From NCBI GenBank assembly GCA_016342415.1, contig JAEIOD010000008.1, forward strand, positions 124,001 to 188,000: a stretch of DNA of 64,000 nt, in the 5' to 3' direction. The notes beneath the pieces are model-generated. The model made no database searches. It was not told the origin of the DNA and saw nothing but the letters and a program-made list of their open reading frames with translations. Shown one piece after another: positions 9,582 to 17,674 of the stretch. The translations under genes and the position numbers were made by a program. The stretch comes from Clostridiales bacterium. Its GTDB lineage: Bacteria; Bacillota; Clostridia; Peptostreptococcales; Acidaminobacteraceae. Each line of letters opens with the position of its first letter. Within the stretch, counting starts at the first letter, position 1.

Positions 9582-9678
9582 GGGAGTGGATGGGCGCTGG
9601 TGTGTCCTCTGGTCTTCAAAACCAGCTTGAGGGGTTAGTAGCTTCTTAGGTGGGTTCGATTCCCACGCATTCCCGCCA
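9582..9678 (+). tRNA. selC: Selenocysteine tRNA (anticodon UCA)
   Basis: A 97-nt tRNA with encoded CCA. The anticodon stem CTGGT/ACCAG holds the loop CTTCAAA, giving anticodon TCA. It has a long variable arm (GAGG...CTTC), a 5-bp T stem (GTGGG/CCCAC) with TTCGATT loop, and an 8-position acceptor (GGGAGTGG against GCATTCCC, with the last pair G-G). The size, UCA anticodon and 8+5 acceptor/T arrangement are specific to tRNA-Sec, which is charged with serine and converted by SelA for UGA decoding. No selA, selB or selenoprotein gene was found in the window. The 3' end lies 125 bp upstream of an integrase remnant, so the gene has served as an integration site. Confidence 0.95.
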
Positions 9679-9692
9679 GTAGAAGTATTTGC

Positions 9693-9729
9693 AATGACTT
9701 TAGAATTTATTCTGAGGTCATTTTGCGTT
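9693..9729 (+). terminator. Terminator of tRNA-Sec
   Basis: A near-perfect 14-bp hairpin, from AATGACTTTAGAAT to ATTCTGAGGTCATT, followed by TTGCGTTTTT. A diverged copy of the same hairpin follows the selC-like relic at 14.5 kb. Confidence 0.85.
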
Positions 9730-9802
9730 TTTGATATTTACTATAGACCAAGGGATACAATTTGCTTTTCCTTCACTCATCAAATCAACGGAGGTGTTGG
9801 AA

Positions 9803-10480
9803 ATGGCTATAACTTTAAAACAGAAACATAGAGTACAAACCATCGGACAAAACGACCAAGCAAAATCATGCAATCTTAGTTATCATGACTTCATAGAATT
9901 ACATTCTGATTTCATACGTGAGAAACAACTGGAAAACCTTAGTCCTAGAACAATCAACGACCACATAATGTTGTTCGGTTACTTTGTAAAGTGGCTAAAG
10001 TCTACACATTGGTTTGGTACTGACCAAGGGATACAAAAGGCACTGTTTTTAGACTATAAAGAGTATATGATGGATGACAAGAAGTATGCCCCTTGTACAA
10101 TTAACATTCGTTTAAGACCAATTAAAGCATACATTACTTGGCTATTTTCAAGTAAACATATTAGTATTAACTACAACAACTTTATTAAGCTTGTAAAAGT
10201 ATCTGACAACAGGATGCAACCTCTCTCGAAGACAGAAATACGAAAGTTATTGGATAGTATTGGTACAGAAACATACGCACGTTTTAGAGATTTAGCACTT
10301 AGCATTATGATACTAGACTGTGGGATTAGGACTACAGAAGCTTTAACACTTACAATACACGATATCAATTTCAAAGATTCATTCATAATAGTTCAAACTT
10401 CAAAATAAAAGACTCATACTGAGCGCATTTCACTTATATTAGGACATGTATTTCTATCAAGTTGCGGAACAAAACCATAA
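9803..10480 (+). pseudogene. Decayed tyrosine recombinase (integrase)
   Basis: Start chosen at ATG 9803 behind GGAGGTGTTGGAA. The intact part (to the stop at 10406-10408, 201 aa) holds the SAM-like core-binding domain (YHDFIELHSDFIREKQLENLS..., TINDHIMLFGYFVKWLK) and the start of the catalytic domain up to the first catalytic Arg (DCGIRTTEAL). In the same frame beyond the stop the DNA still encodes TERISLILGHV, a remnant of the C-terminal LGH motif. The roughly 80 residues between, with the His-x-x-Arg box, and the catalytic Tyr are missing. It is therefore an inactivated integrase with an internal deletion, placed directly downstream of its likely target tRNA gene. Confidence 0.85.
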
Positions 10481-10571
10481 CAATATACTCTCTAATATTT
10501 CTGCAATCATTCTTTCGATTGTATATTCATCTTACAAAAGATGCCTACAGAAGTGTAAACATCTTTTCTAA

Positions 10572-11738
10572 TTAACATGTGTTTTTTAGTAATTCAATTT
10601 TTACAGCCATATAAAGCTGTTCATAAAAATCATTGTTATTCTCGTTGTATCCTATTACATCTTTTACTTTATTAAGTCTGTTTCTTATGGTATTAACATG
10701 TTGTCCGATTACTTCAGATGTCTTTTTTAGTTCTCCCCTGTTCTTAATATACTCAACTACAGTTGGGTATAGTTTTAACTTTGCATGTTCATCATGTTTT
10801 TTAATTTTATCTAATAATTCATCACTGTAAGCCGATACCCAGTTGTTTTTTAGTAAAGGGAGCATCAATTGATCCAACCCTAAATCATCAAAGCTTACAT
10901 AGATCTCTTTGTCCGATTTACTATATGAATTCGATGCTATCGCTTCTGAAATGCCATATACCATTTCATCTAACATAACTTTATTTCTACTTATACCAAT
11001 ATTGAATTCATTCTTATTCAAACCAATGTTTTGGATTAAATCCTCTAAGTAACCCTCTTGGTGAACACATTTATTATAAGTATGCATAATAAAAATACCA
11101 TTTTTATACACGAATATAGTGTTGTGTATACTGTTGATGCCTTTTATTTTTCTAGATCTAACATTGCTCATGATTTTACCAATCAACTTTTGATTACTCA
11201 ATCGATTGCTTCCTAAAGGTGTACAAAATGCACATACTGAAGAACTTAAAAAGGAACTATTGATTTCACTGAGTTTTTTTAATACATATTGTTTACTCTT
11301 GTGTGGCTTCATCAACTCATCAACACGTATTTCAAAATACTTAACAACTTCTTTTTTCCTGATTTCATCAGAGACCGACACTATAATATCCTCGAAAGAT
11401 AAATCATTAAATACCATCAATTGTATCTTATATTTGTTGGCATATAATTGAACTTTTTCAGTGACAAAATCAAAGTAAATTTTCTTTATGGCAATTGCAG
11501 AAACTCTTTGTTTCATCAGCTTAATTAACGCTTCCTCCGCTAATTCTGGTTTCCCTCGTGCAAACATAAGTGTCGTTAGGACAATATCACCTTTTCGAAA
11601 TAGACTATACTTATTTTCTACTGCTTCGTAATCTAAAATACCAATACTGTCAATTTCATTATCATAGCAAATGTTCTCACCTAAAAGTGTCATTTCTTTA
11701 AACAAATCAATTTTTAAGAGTTCCCTTATTTTTATCAT
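10572..11738 (-). CDS. PucR family transcriptional regulator
   Basis: A 388-aa protein. The N-terminal about 125 residues are a PucR-type ligand-binding domain (MIKIRELLKID..., RKGDIVLTTLMFARG), followed by a GGDEF-like linker region, and the C-terminal 60 residues are the helix-turn-helix of this family (LYPTVVEYIKNRGELKKTSEVIGQHVNTIRNRLNKV, split here only for description). Such regulators usually activate catabolic genes for purines or amino acids. It is divergent from an NhaC-type antiporter and a threonine dehydratase gene, which are its likely targets. Confidence 0.88.
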   Translation of the reverse strand: MIKIRELLKIDLFKEMTLLGENICYDNEIDSIGILDYEAVENKYSLFRKGDIVLTTLMFARGKPELAEEALIKLMKQRVSAIAIKKIYFDFVTEKVQLYANKYKIQLMVFNDLSFEDIIVSVSDEIRKKEVVKYFEIRVDELMKPHKSKQYVLKKLSEINSSFLSSSVCAFCTPLGSNRLSNQKLIGKIMSNVRSRKIKGINSIHNTIFVYKNGIFIMHTYNKCVHQEGYLEDLIQNIGLNKNEFNIGISRNKVMLDEMVYGISEAIASNSYSKSDKEIYVSFDDLGLDQLMLPLLKNNWVSAYSDELLDKIKKHDEHAKLKLYPTVVEYIKNRGELKKTSEVIGQHVNTIRNRLNKVKDVIGYNENNNDFYEQLYMAVKIELLKNTC

Positions 11739-11833
11739 CTCATTCCCTCGTTGTATGAGTCTACATATTTTCAGTTATTTCACTGTGTTTTACTTCATTG
11801 ACTGATTATTCCCACAATGATACTATTTGTTTA

Positions 11834-11849
11834 AATTTAAGCTTAAATT
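11834..11849. promoter_or_regulatory. 16-bp perfect palindrome in divergent promoter region
   Basis: AATTTAAGCTTAAATT is a perfect palindrome located 35 bp upstream of the antiporter start and about 95 bp upstream of the divergent PucR gene. It is a candidate operator for PucR; AT-richness makes chance occurrence possible. Confidence 0.4.
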
Positions 11850-11883
11850 ATTTTGTTGTCAAGTGTATCTTAAGGGAGGTAAC

Positions 11884-13359
11884 ATGAAATCATTAGTAAA
11901 ATTTATACCAATACTAGCATTTGTAGGATTGTTGATGAGTAAGTTCGATATACTTATCGCCGCACCGATCGCAGTAGTCTTAGCAGCAATAGTTGCTATG
12001 GTTGTACAGAAACATTCTTTTGAAACAGTACTTGAAAACGCCTTAAATAACGTAAAAGATATGGTTATGATATTCTTTATTATCATGGTAGCATATGCTC
12101 TAGCAGAGGTATTACTCTCTACTGGTGTTGGTGCTTCGATTATATCAGTATCACTTAAACTCGGAATCACTGCAAGAACAATCGCAGTTATAGGTTTCCT
12201 TGTTACATGTATTCTATCAATAGCTACAGGTACTTCATGGGGTACTTTTGCAGCCTGTGCACCTGTATTTTTATGGCTTAATTACATAGTTGGCGGAAAC
12301 GTTGTTTTAACAGCATGTGCTATTGCTGGTGGAGCATGTTTCGGAGATAACATCGGTCTTATCTCTGATACAACCGTTTTATCCTCAGGTATACAAAATG
12401 TAAAGGTTATAGATAGAATCAGACATCAAGGGGTTTGGTCACTACTATGTGCAGCTTTATCAGCTATAGCCTTCTTCGTAGCATCATTAGTTATGAACCT
12501 ACCAAACTTTGTTGGTAATTCATCTGAAGCAATTCAATCTATAACACCTGAAGCTTGGCAAGCAATTGCTGATGCTAAGCCTGTTGCAGTAACATTATTA
12601 GAACAAGTAGAACAAGGTGTGCCTATCTATATGGTTATCCCAATCATCATCGTTATAGCTCTTGCTATTAAAGGCGTTCAAACATTACTGTGTTTAGGTG
12701 CAGGTATTGTATCATCGTTGGTATTAGGTGTCGTTGCAGGAACCGTGACGTCATTATCGGGTAGTTTTGAAATGATAACAAATGGCTTTTCTAGTGCTGG
12801 TAGCTGGACGATTTTAATGATTATGTGGGTAGCTGCATTCGGTGGTATTATGAATAGTATCAATGCATTTGAACCACTTGCTAAGTTAGTCGTTAAGTTT
12901 TCAAATAACATACGTCAGTTGATGTTCTCAAATGCGTTGTTATGTCTGATAGGTAATCTTATCCTAGGTGATGAAATAGCTGAAATTGTAACCATCAGTC
13001 CAGTGATTAAATCAATTACGGATAAACATGTTGTAACATCAGAAGAAAATATGTATAAACTTAGACTTAGAAATGCAACATTTGCAGATGCATTAGGCGT
13101 ATATGGTTCACAGCTTATACCATGGCATGTATTTATCATCTTCTACACTTCTATGGCTAATGCTGTATTCCCATTATATGAGTTTAAAACCTTTGATCTA
13201 ATCAAATACAACTTTATGGCATACATTGCTGTAGGTTCAATTCTAATTCTTACGATTACAGGATTAGACAGATTTATACCACTATTTGGTTTACCTAAGG
13301 ATTCCGAAGTTGAAATCGTTAAAGACATCAAAGAAATCAATGAACAAGCAATTATCTAA
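11884..13359 (+). CDS. NhaC-family Na+/H+ antiporter-like transporter
   Basis: A 491-aa membrane protein of the NhaC/ion-transporter superfamily with about 11-12 hydrophobic segments and conserved stretches SIATGTSWGTFAACAPV and GDNIGLISDTTV. The ATG at 11884 follows GGGAGGT; upstream in-frame starts lack a ribosome binding site. NhaC-type carriers include Na+/H+ antiporters and carboxylate or amino-acid exchangers. Linkage to a threonine/serine dehydratase 12 bp downstream and a PucR regulator suggests it imports or exchanges an amino acid or its deaminated product. The substrate is inferred only from this context. Confidence 0.88.
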   Translation: MKSLVKFIPILAFVGLLMSKFDILIAAPIAVVLAAIVAMVVQKHSFETVLENALNNVKDMVMIFFIIMVAYALAEVLLSTGVGASIISVSLKLGITARTIAVIGFLVTCILSIATGTSWGTFAACAPVFLWLNYIVGGNVVLTACAIAGGACFGDNIGLISDTTVLSSGIQNVKVIDRIRHQGVWSLLCAALSAIAFFVASLVMNLPNFVGNSSEAIQSITPEAWQAIADAKPVAVTLLEQVEQGVPIYMVIPIIIVIALAIKGVQTLLCLGAGIVSSLVLGVVAGTVTSLSGSFEMITNGFSSAGSWTILMIMWVAAFGGIMNSINAFEPLAKLVVKFSNNIRQLMFSNALLCLIGNLILGDEIAEIVTISPVIKSITDKHVVTSEENMYKLRLRNATFADALGVYGSQLIPWHVFIIFYTSMANAVFPLYEFKTFDLIKYNFMAYIAVGSILILTITGLDRFIPLFGLPKDSEVEIVKDIKEINEQAII

Positions 13360-13371
13360 CAAGGAGAATTT

Positions 13372-14343
13372 ATGCTAACTTACAAAGACATCGAAGAATC
13401 TTATAAAAGGATTTCAAAATACATTTATAAAACACCACTTGAAAAATCATTCTATTTGAGTCATGATACAACTAATTTTTACTTAAAACTTGAATCACTT
13501 CAAAGAGTTAAAAGTTTTAAAATTAGAGGTGCTTTTAGTAAGATGACATTATTAACAAAAGAAGAAAAATCTAGAGGCGTTGTTGCTATATCATCTGGTA
13601 ATCATGGTGTTGCTGTAAGTTATGCCGCTACACAGTTAGGTGTTGAAAAGGTTATTATCATAGCACCTAAAACGACACCATCAAGTAAAGTTGAGCGTAT
13701 TAAATTTTATGGTGGTCAAGTCATTTTAGAAGGCCAGAACTATGATGAAGCTCATCACTTTGGTGAACAGTATATTAAAGACAATCAAATGACCGAGATC
13801 GATGCCTATTACAAAGACGAAGATGTTTATGCCGGTCAAGGCACAACAGGATTGGAAATTCTAAATGAGCGACCAGAAATTGATACTATATTGGTTCCAA
13901 TTGGTGGAGGAGGTTTAATCACAGGGATTGCTGTTGCAGCAAAAGCTATTAACCCTAATCTAAAAATCATTGGCATTCAGCCTGAAGCTTGTGCTGCCAT
14001 GTTAAAAGCCATGGAGGATCAAGTTTTTTACAAAGATTACCCAACAGAACCTTCTACATGCGACGCTCTCGTTGGTGGTGTAGGTGAACTATCTTATAAG
14101 ATGTCAGAATCATGTATAGATGAGGTCGTTCTAGTGAGTGAAGCTTATATCTTAAAAGGACTATCACATGTTATTTTACAGGAAAAATTTATTGTTGAAC
14201 CTTCTAGTGCAATATGTGTTGGGGCAGTTTTACAACATAAAAATAAATACTGGGGAAAGAATGTGGCAATGGTTATGTCTGGGGGCAATCTAGATGAAAC
14301 ATTAGCAGTACAATCCATCAAACAACAATCGAATAAGAAGTAA
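13372..14343 (+). CDS. Threonine/serine ammonia-lyase, catabolic type
   Basis: A 323-aa PLP fold-type II enzyme. The PLP lysine is in SFKIRGAF near residue 57, the substrate loop is SSGNHGVAVSYAA near 80, and the phosphate-binding glycine loop is GGGGLITG near 180. There is no C-terminal ACT regulatory domain, so it matches degradative enzymes (TdcB-like) rather than biosynthetic IlvA. It deaminates L-threonine to 2-oxobutyrate or L-serine to pyruvate; hydroxyaspartate lyases are close relatives and remain possible. It follows the transporter gene by 12 bp with an AAGGAG site, so the two form an operon. Confidence 0.9.
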   Translation: MLTYKDIEESYKRISKYIYKTPLEKSFYLSHDTTNFYLKLESLQRVKSFKIRGAFSKMTLLTKEEKSRGVVAISSGNHGVAVSYAATQLGVEKVIIIAPKTTPSSKVERIKFYGGQVILEGQNYDEAHHFGEQYIKDNQMTEIDAYYKDEDVYAGQGTTGLEILNERPEIDTILVPIGGGGLITGIAVAAKAINPNLKIIGIQPEACAAMLKAMEDQVFYKDYPTEPSTCDALVGGVGELSYKMSESCIDEVVLVSEAYILKGLSHVILQEKFIVEPSSAICVGAVLQHKNKYWGKNVAMVMSGGNLDETLAVQSIKQQSNKK

Positions 14344-14532
14344 CTGATTAGTTCTGATAACGTCCTCTCACACCATCTAGCATCCCAAACGGTACTAGCT
14401 GGTTCACTAAGACAATCTGACTTTCTGATACTGTGAAGATAGACTTTTTTAATCAGGCCATATGAGTTTCTTATTCGTTATGGTACAATTGAGCACCTAG
14501 CTATTGGATATTCTCCAGTAGTCTTTGCGGAG

Positions 14533-14632
14533 CTTCAAAACTAGTTTGAGGAATTAAGAGCTTCTTAGACGGTTTCGATTCCCGCCAATAATCGACGATA
14601 AATGACTCTAGATAATATCTATGAGTCATTTA
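14533..14632 (+). other. selC-like relic A with decayed terminator
   Basis: From 14533 to 14583, 42 of 51 bases match the tRNA-Sec sequence 9614-9664 without gaps (anticodon loop, variable arm, T arm). A 10-nt deletion then removes most of the 3' acceptor strand, and GCCA follows. About 13 nt downstream lies a diverged version of the selC terminator hairpin (AATGACTC...GAGTCATT). The 5' half of the tRNA is not recognisable. It is a decayed duplicate or attachment-site scar of selC. Confidence 0.85.
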
Positions 14633-14702
14633 TCATTTTTGAGATAACGTTAAACCAGTATGTATAGCTCACATTTTCTCACTATCAACAACCTATGGTA
14701 TT

Positions 14703-14768
14703 GTTGGAAATGGCTATAAACACTAACTATACTTGACTGTGATATCAAATTCAAAGATGACAGAAAAT
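14703..14768 (+). pseudogene. Integrase remnant following relic A
   Basis: GTTGGAAATGGCTATAA here is identical to the start region of the integrase remnant near 9797. About 20 bp later CTTGACTGTGATATCAAATT resembles the 3' part of that integrase (near 10355-10378). The order is selC-like sequence, terminator, integrase start, integrase end, as at 9.6-10.4 kb, but with almost the whole gene deleted. The rest of 14344-14955 holds no other recognisable gene. Confidence 0.7.
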
Positions 14769-14955
14769 GAATAAGACAAGTTAAATGCTCAACTTAAGCT
14801 ATTAGAGAATTTACTTTAATTATTGAAAAGCGACTTTTATATAAAAATTGCTTTTATTTGAAATCAAACTAAATTATTACTTAATGCCTATTAATAGAAC
14901 CAATAACACTGATAAGACAAGCTCTTTTTGGGTATGTTTAAACCGAGGTGAGAAT

Positions 14956-16491
14956 ATGAAAAAAATGACGCTATTAGTAGTTAGTTTATGTTTATTATGT
15001 AGCATTGCTTATGGTGATGATAAAAGTTTTATAGATGTATCTGAAGAGGATTGGTTTGGTTATGATGTTATCCAGCTAATGAGTCAAGGATATGTAAGTG
15101 GATTTCCAGATGGTACATTTAGACCTAATGTAAATATTTCAGTTGAGGAGTTCATTACCATCACTATAAAAGTAGTGGGTGAAGATGAAGTTATCATGGA
15201 TAAAACAAGGTGGTCAGACGGCTTTATTCAAAAGTCTCTCAATCTAGAGTATGTAGTTGAAGGTGAATTTGATACTTATCAAAGAAACATTACTAGAGGT
15301 GAAATGAGTCGAATCATCTTAAGAGCGAGTAAATTAGATATTCCTGATAATTATCAGGAATATTCAAGTATGATTGTTGATTTTAATGATATGGATGCTT
15401 ATTGGCAGGATATTTCTTTAAGAGTATATACGACAGGTATCATTGGTGGCTATCCAGATGGTACATTTGCATTAAACAAAGAAGCAACCAGAGCTCAAGC
15501 TTCAGTAGTTTTAAATAAACTTTTAGAACCAGACAGAAGAAGTATTCCAACACTGGTAATTAAAAGTTCTTTTGATGATAGAGTGTTATACCTTAGATAT
15601 AAATGGAACTTGCTTAAACCAACATATAATGGTGAAAGGTTTATTGAAAAACCAAGTATAGTGGCGCCTTATTCAGTAGGAACACTAGTTGATTTATTTA
15701 TTCAAGATGCAGTTAATACTCTAAAATATGTTAGAATCCTAGCTGGTGTGAGTGAGGATATTTATGATTCAGACTCAGCCAATAAAGCCGCCCAACACGG
15801 TGCACTGTTAAATGCAGTTTCTGGTTTTTCACATACACCCGATCAGCCTTCAGATATGGACGATGAGTTATATAATATTGCTTATGATGCCACTTCATCA
15901 AGTAACATAGCAATGGGAAGCAGAAACCTATCAGAGGCTGTAAGATATCTTATGGAAGATGCTGATACTTCAAACATTGATAGAGTCGGACATAGAAGAT
16001 GGTTTTTACTTCCGAAATTAAATGAAGTTGGATTTGGTCACGTAAAAGGAACTGAAAGTTGGCGTTATTTTAGTGTTATGAAAGTATTTAGAAATCTAAA
16101 TACCATTGAAAGAGAATATGACTATGTTCTTTGGCCAAATGAAACTGCCTTCCCTACTGAATTTATGTCATCAGGTACGCCTTGGTCAGTTACCTTAAAT
16201 CCAGCACTGTATGATAGATCAAAGACATCTGAAATAAGTGTTGTTTTGACAAGAGTTAACGACAATAAGGTATGGAATATCAACTGGAGTAACACTGATA
16301 AAAGTGGAGAGTACTTCAATGTAGAAACAAACTATTATGCGATACCATTTTGCATCATATTCAGACCACTTATGAATGGAGAAACATATAAAAATGGGGA
16401 TATATACACTATAAAAATAGATGGATTATATACCGTTTCGGGGCAAAAAACTACCTTTGAATATGAACTTGAGTTTTTTGACTTAGACTAA
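14956..16491 (+). CDS. SLH-domain surface protein with CAP/SCP domain
   Basis: A 511-aa secreted protein; the start at 14956 follows GAGGTGAGAAT. Residues 1-20 form a signal peptide (LLVVSLCLLCSIAYG). Two SLH repeats follow (SFIDVSEEDWFGYDVI...GFPDGTFRP near 25-65 and YWQDISLRVY...GGYPDGTFALN near 155-190), which bind secondary cell wall polymer. Residues about 245-400 match a CAP (SCP/PR1-like) domain with HGALLNAVSGFSH and VGHRRWFLLP. The C-terminal part is unassigned. It is a cell-wall-anchored protein whose CAP domain function is unknown. Confidence 0.87.
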   Translation: MKKMTLLVVSLCLLCSIAYGDDKSFIDVSEEDWFGYDVIQLMSQGYVSGFPDGTFRPNVNISVEEFITITIKVVGEDEVIMDKTRWSDGFIQKSLNLEYVVEGEFDTYQRNITRGEMSRIILRASKLDIPDNYQEYSSMIVDFNDMDAYWQDISLRVYTTGIIGGYPDGTFALNKEATRAQASVVLNKLLEPDRRSIPTLVIKSSFDDRVLYLRYKWNLLKPTYNGERFIEKPSIVAPYSVGTLVDLFIQDAVNTLKYVRILAGVSEDIYDSDSANKAAQHGALLNAVSGFSHTPDQPSDMDDELYNIAYDATSSSNIAMGSRNLSEAVRYLMEDADTSNIDRVGHRRWFLLPKLNEVGFGHVKGTESWRYFSVMKVFRNLNTIEREYDYVLWPNETAFPTEFMSSGTPWSVTLNPALYDRSKTSEISVVLTRVNDNKVWNINWSNTDKSGEYFNVETNYYAIPFCIIFRPLMNGETYKNGDIYTIKIDGLYTVSGQKTTFEYELEFFDLD

Positions 16492-16500
16492 GGAGCTCTA

Positions 16501-16575
16501 ATGCGAGATAAAAGATTTGTAATGGAACATAAAGGAAGTCAAGTATATTATACAAGCCATTACAATATACGATGA
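16501..16575 (+). CDS. 24-aa small ORF or truncated gene start
   Basis: ATG at 16501 is preceded by AAGGAGCTCTA, a good ribosome binding site, 9 bp after the SLH-CAP stop. The peptide begins MRDKRFVMEHKG, which recalls the N terminus of a family of putative immunity proteins (RDKRFV.xHRGG), then stops after 24 codons. It is most simply the surviving start of a deleted gene; a genuine small protein is also possible. A terminator follows 40 bp later. Confidence 0.4.
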   Translation: MRDKRFVMEHKGSQVYYTSHYNIR

Positions 16576-16615
16576 CTAAAATATTCGGATAACATGAAGC
16601 TCTTGTCTTCAAAAG

Positions 16616-16650
16616 AACACCCCCTATATAATTTATAGAGGGTGTTTTGT
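16616..16650 (+). terminator. Rho-independent terminator
   Basis: AACACCCCCTATA / TATAGAGGGTGTT hairpin with one mismatch, 5-nt loop, followed by TTGT. It closes the SLH-CAP transcription unit. Confidence 0.8.
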
Positions 16651-16691
16651 GTATAGAATTTAAAGGCTGTTAATAGAAAACAAGCAATACC

Positions 16692-17480
16692 TTATTGATT
16701 TTCATCAGGCTCGCTATCTGTTGTAGGATACGACACATTATACGGTTGGACTTGTTTATAAAGAATTGTTATCAAGACCATACCGATTACGTTTACAATT
16801 GTGTTTAAAGTGCTATTTATAAATAATACTAAAATATCCTTACTGTAAAGTGTTACACTGATAATACCAATAACAACACCGATACCGATCAATACAACTA
16901 AATATCTAAAGAAATTACTCTTTACGACTGTAAAGCTTTCTTCAATTGAGTCAAAAATGTCAGCGCCACTGATTAAAATGGCATGGTTAACGAACGAAAT
17001 AAAAATGGCATATATAACCAAAACAATTGACACAATCAAATATATGATTAAATTACTGAAAGCTAATGTAGGTATAAATCTGATAGAAATAAATAATAGT
17101 GTTGCAGCAGGTATCATAAGAATAATCCAAACACCAATCAGCTTTGGCAACTTACCTATAATAAAACCGATTCTAAATAATAAGTGATGTTCCTGGTTCT
17201 CCTTCAGATCATCTGTTGTCTTTATGATATTAACTTGAATAAGTAATAAAATAAAACATACAACCAAAGACATCATGATGATGGTTGAGATGTCAGTGCT
17301 CTTGATAAAAGAGTCAAGTCCTGAAAAATCTGACTTTGAAGTGTGTTCAATCAACTTATTAGCATAAACATATATGACAGCTGTTTGTAAAATCATATAC
17401 AAAATATATGAATTCCAATCCTTCACGATACATTTTGCAGTATCAGTAATTCCTTGTACTATATCCATCTTTTTAAACAT
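16692..17480 (-). CDS. Multi-pass membrane protein of unknown function
   Basis: A 262-aa protein with about six hydrophobic segments (for example ISTIIMMSLVVCFILLLIQV and LIIYLIVSIVLVIYAIFIS). No catalytic motif is visible. The overall pattern (GITDTAKCIVKDWNSYILYMIL at the start, FDSIEESFTVVKSNFFRYLV in the middle) resembles uncharacterised DUF4013/YciC-like integral membrane proteins. It is transcribed alone with GGGAGGT before the ATG. No function is proposed. Confidence 0.75.
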   Translation of the reverse strand: MFKKMDIVQGITDTAKCIVKDWNSYILYMILQTAVIYVYANKLIEHTSKSDFSGLDSFIKSTDISTIIMMSLVVCFILLLIQVNIIKTTDDLKENQEHHLLFRIGFIIGKLPKLIGVWIILMIPAATLLFISIRFIPTLAFSNLIIYLIVSIVLVIYAIFISFVNHAILISGADIFDSIEESFTVVKSNFFRYLVVLIGIGVVIGIISVTLYSKDILVLFINSTLNTIVNVIGMVLITILYKQVQPYNVSYPTTDSEPDENQ

Positions 17481-17574
17481 AATACCTCCCTTGTATCATC
17501 TCTCTTATATTACATATGTGTCATAGGTTTTGTCAATGATTTGTTATGGACGTAATCGTGTTTTGGGACATAAA

Positions 17575-17635
17575 AAACTCCCTTTGCAGTATGTAGATTT
17601 TGGTTATTAAATCAGTCTACTATATAGGGAGGTTT
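17575..17635 (-). terminator. Long hairpin terminator downstream of serpin gene
   Basis: Outer arms AAACCTCCCT / AGGGAGTTTTTT and an inner stem GTAG..CTAC, read on the minus strand and ending in a T run. It lies about 40 bp past the serpin stop codon. Confidence 0.65.
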
Positions 17636-17674
17636 CACTTTTTTTACCATTCATGGAGGTATCTTTTCATCTAT

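Noticed and set aside
16596..16618. CTCTTGTCTTCAAAAGAAC resembles the selC anticodon arm
   Set aside because: No other part of the tRNA can be found around it and it runs into an ordinary terminator.
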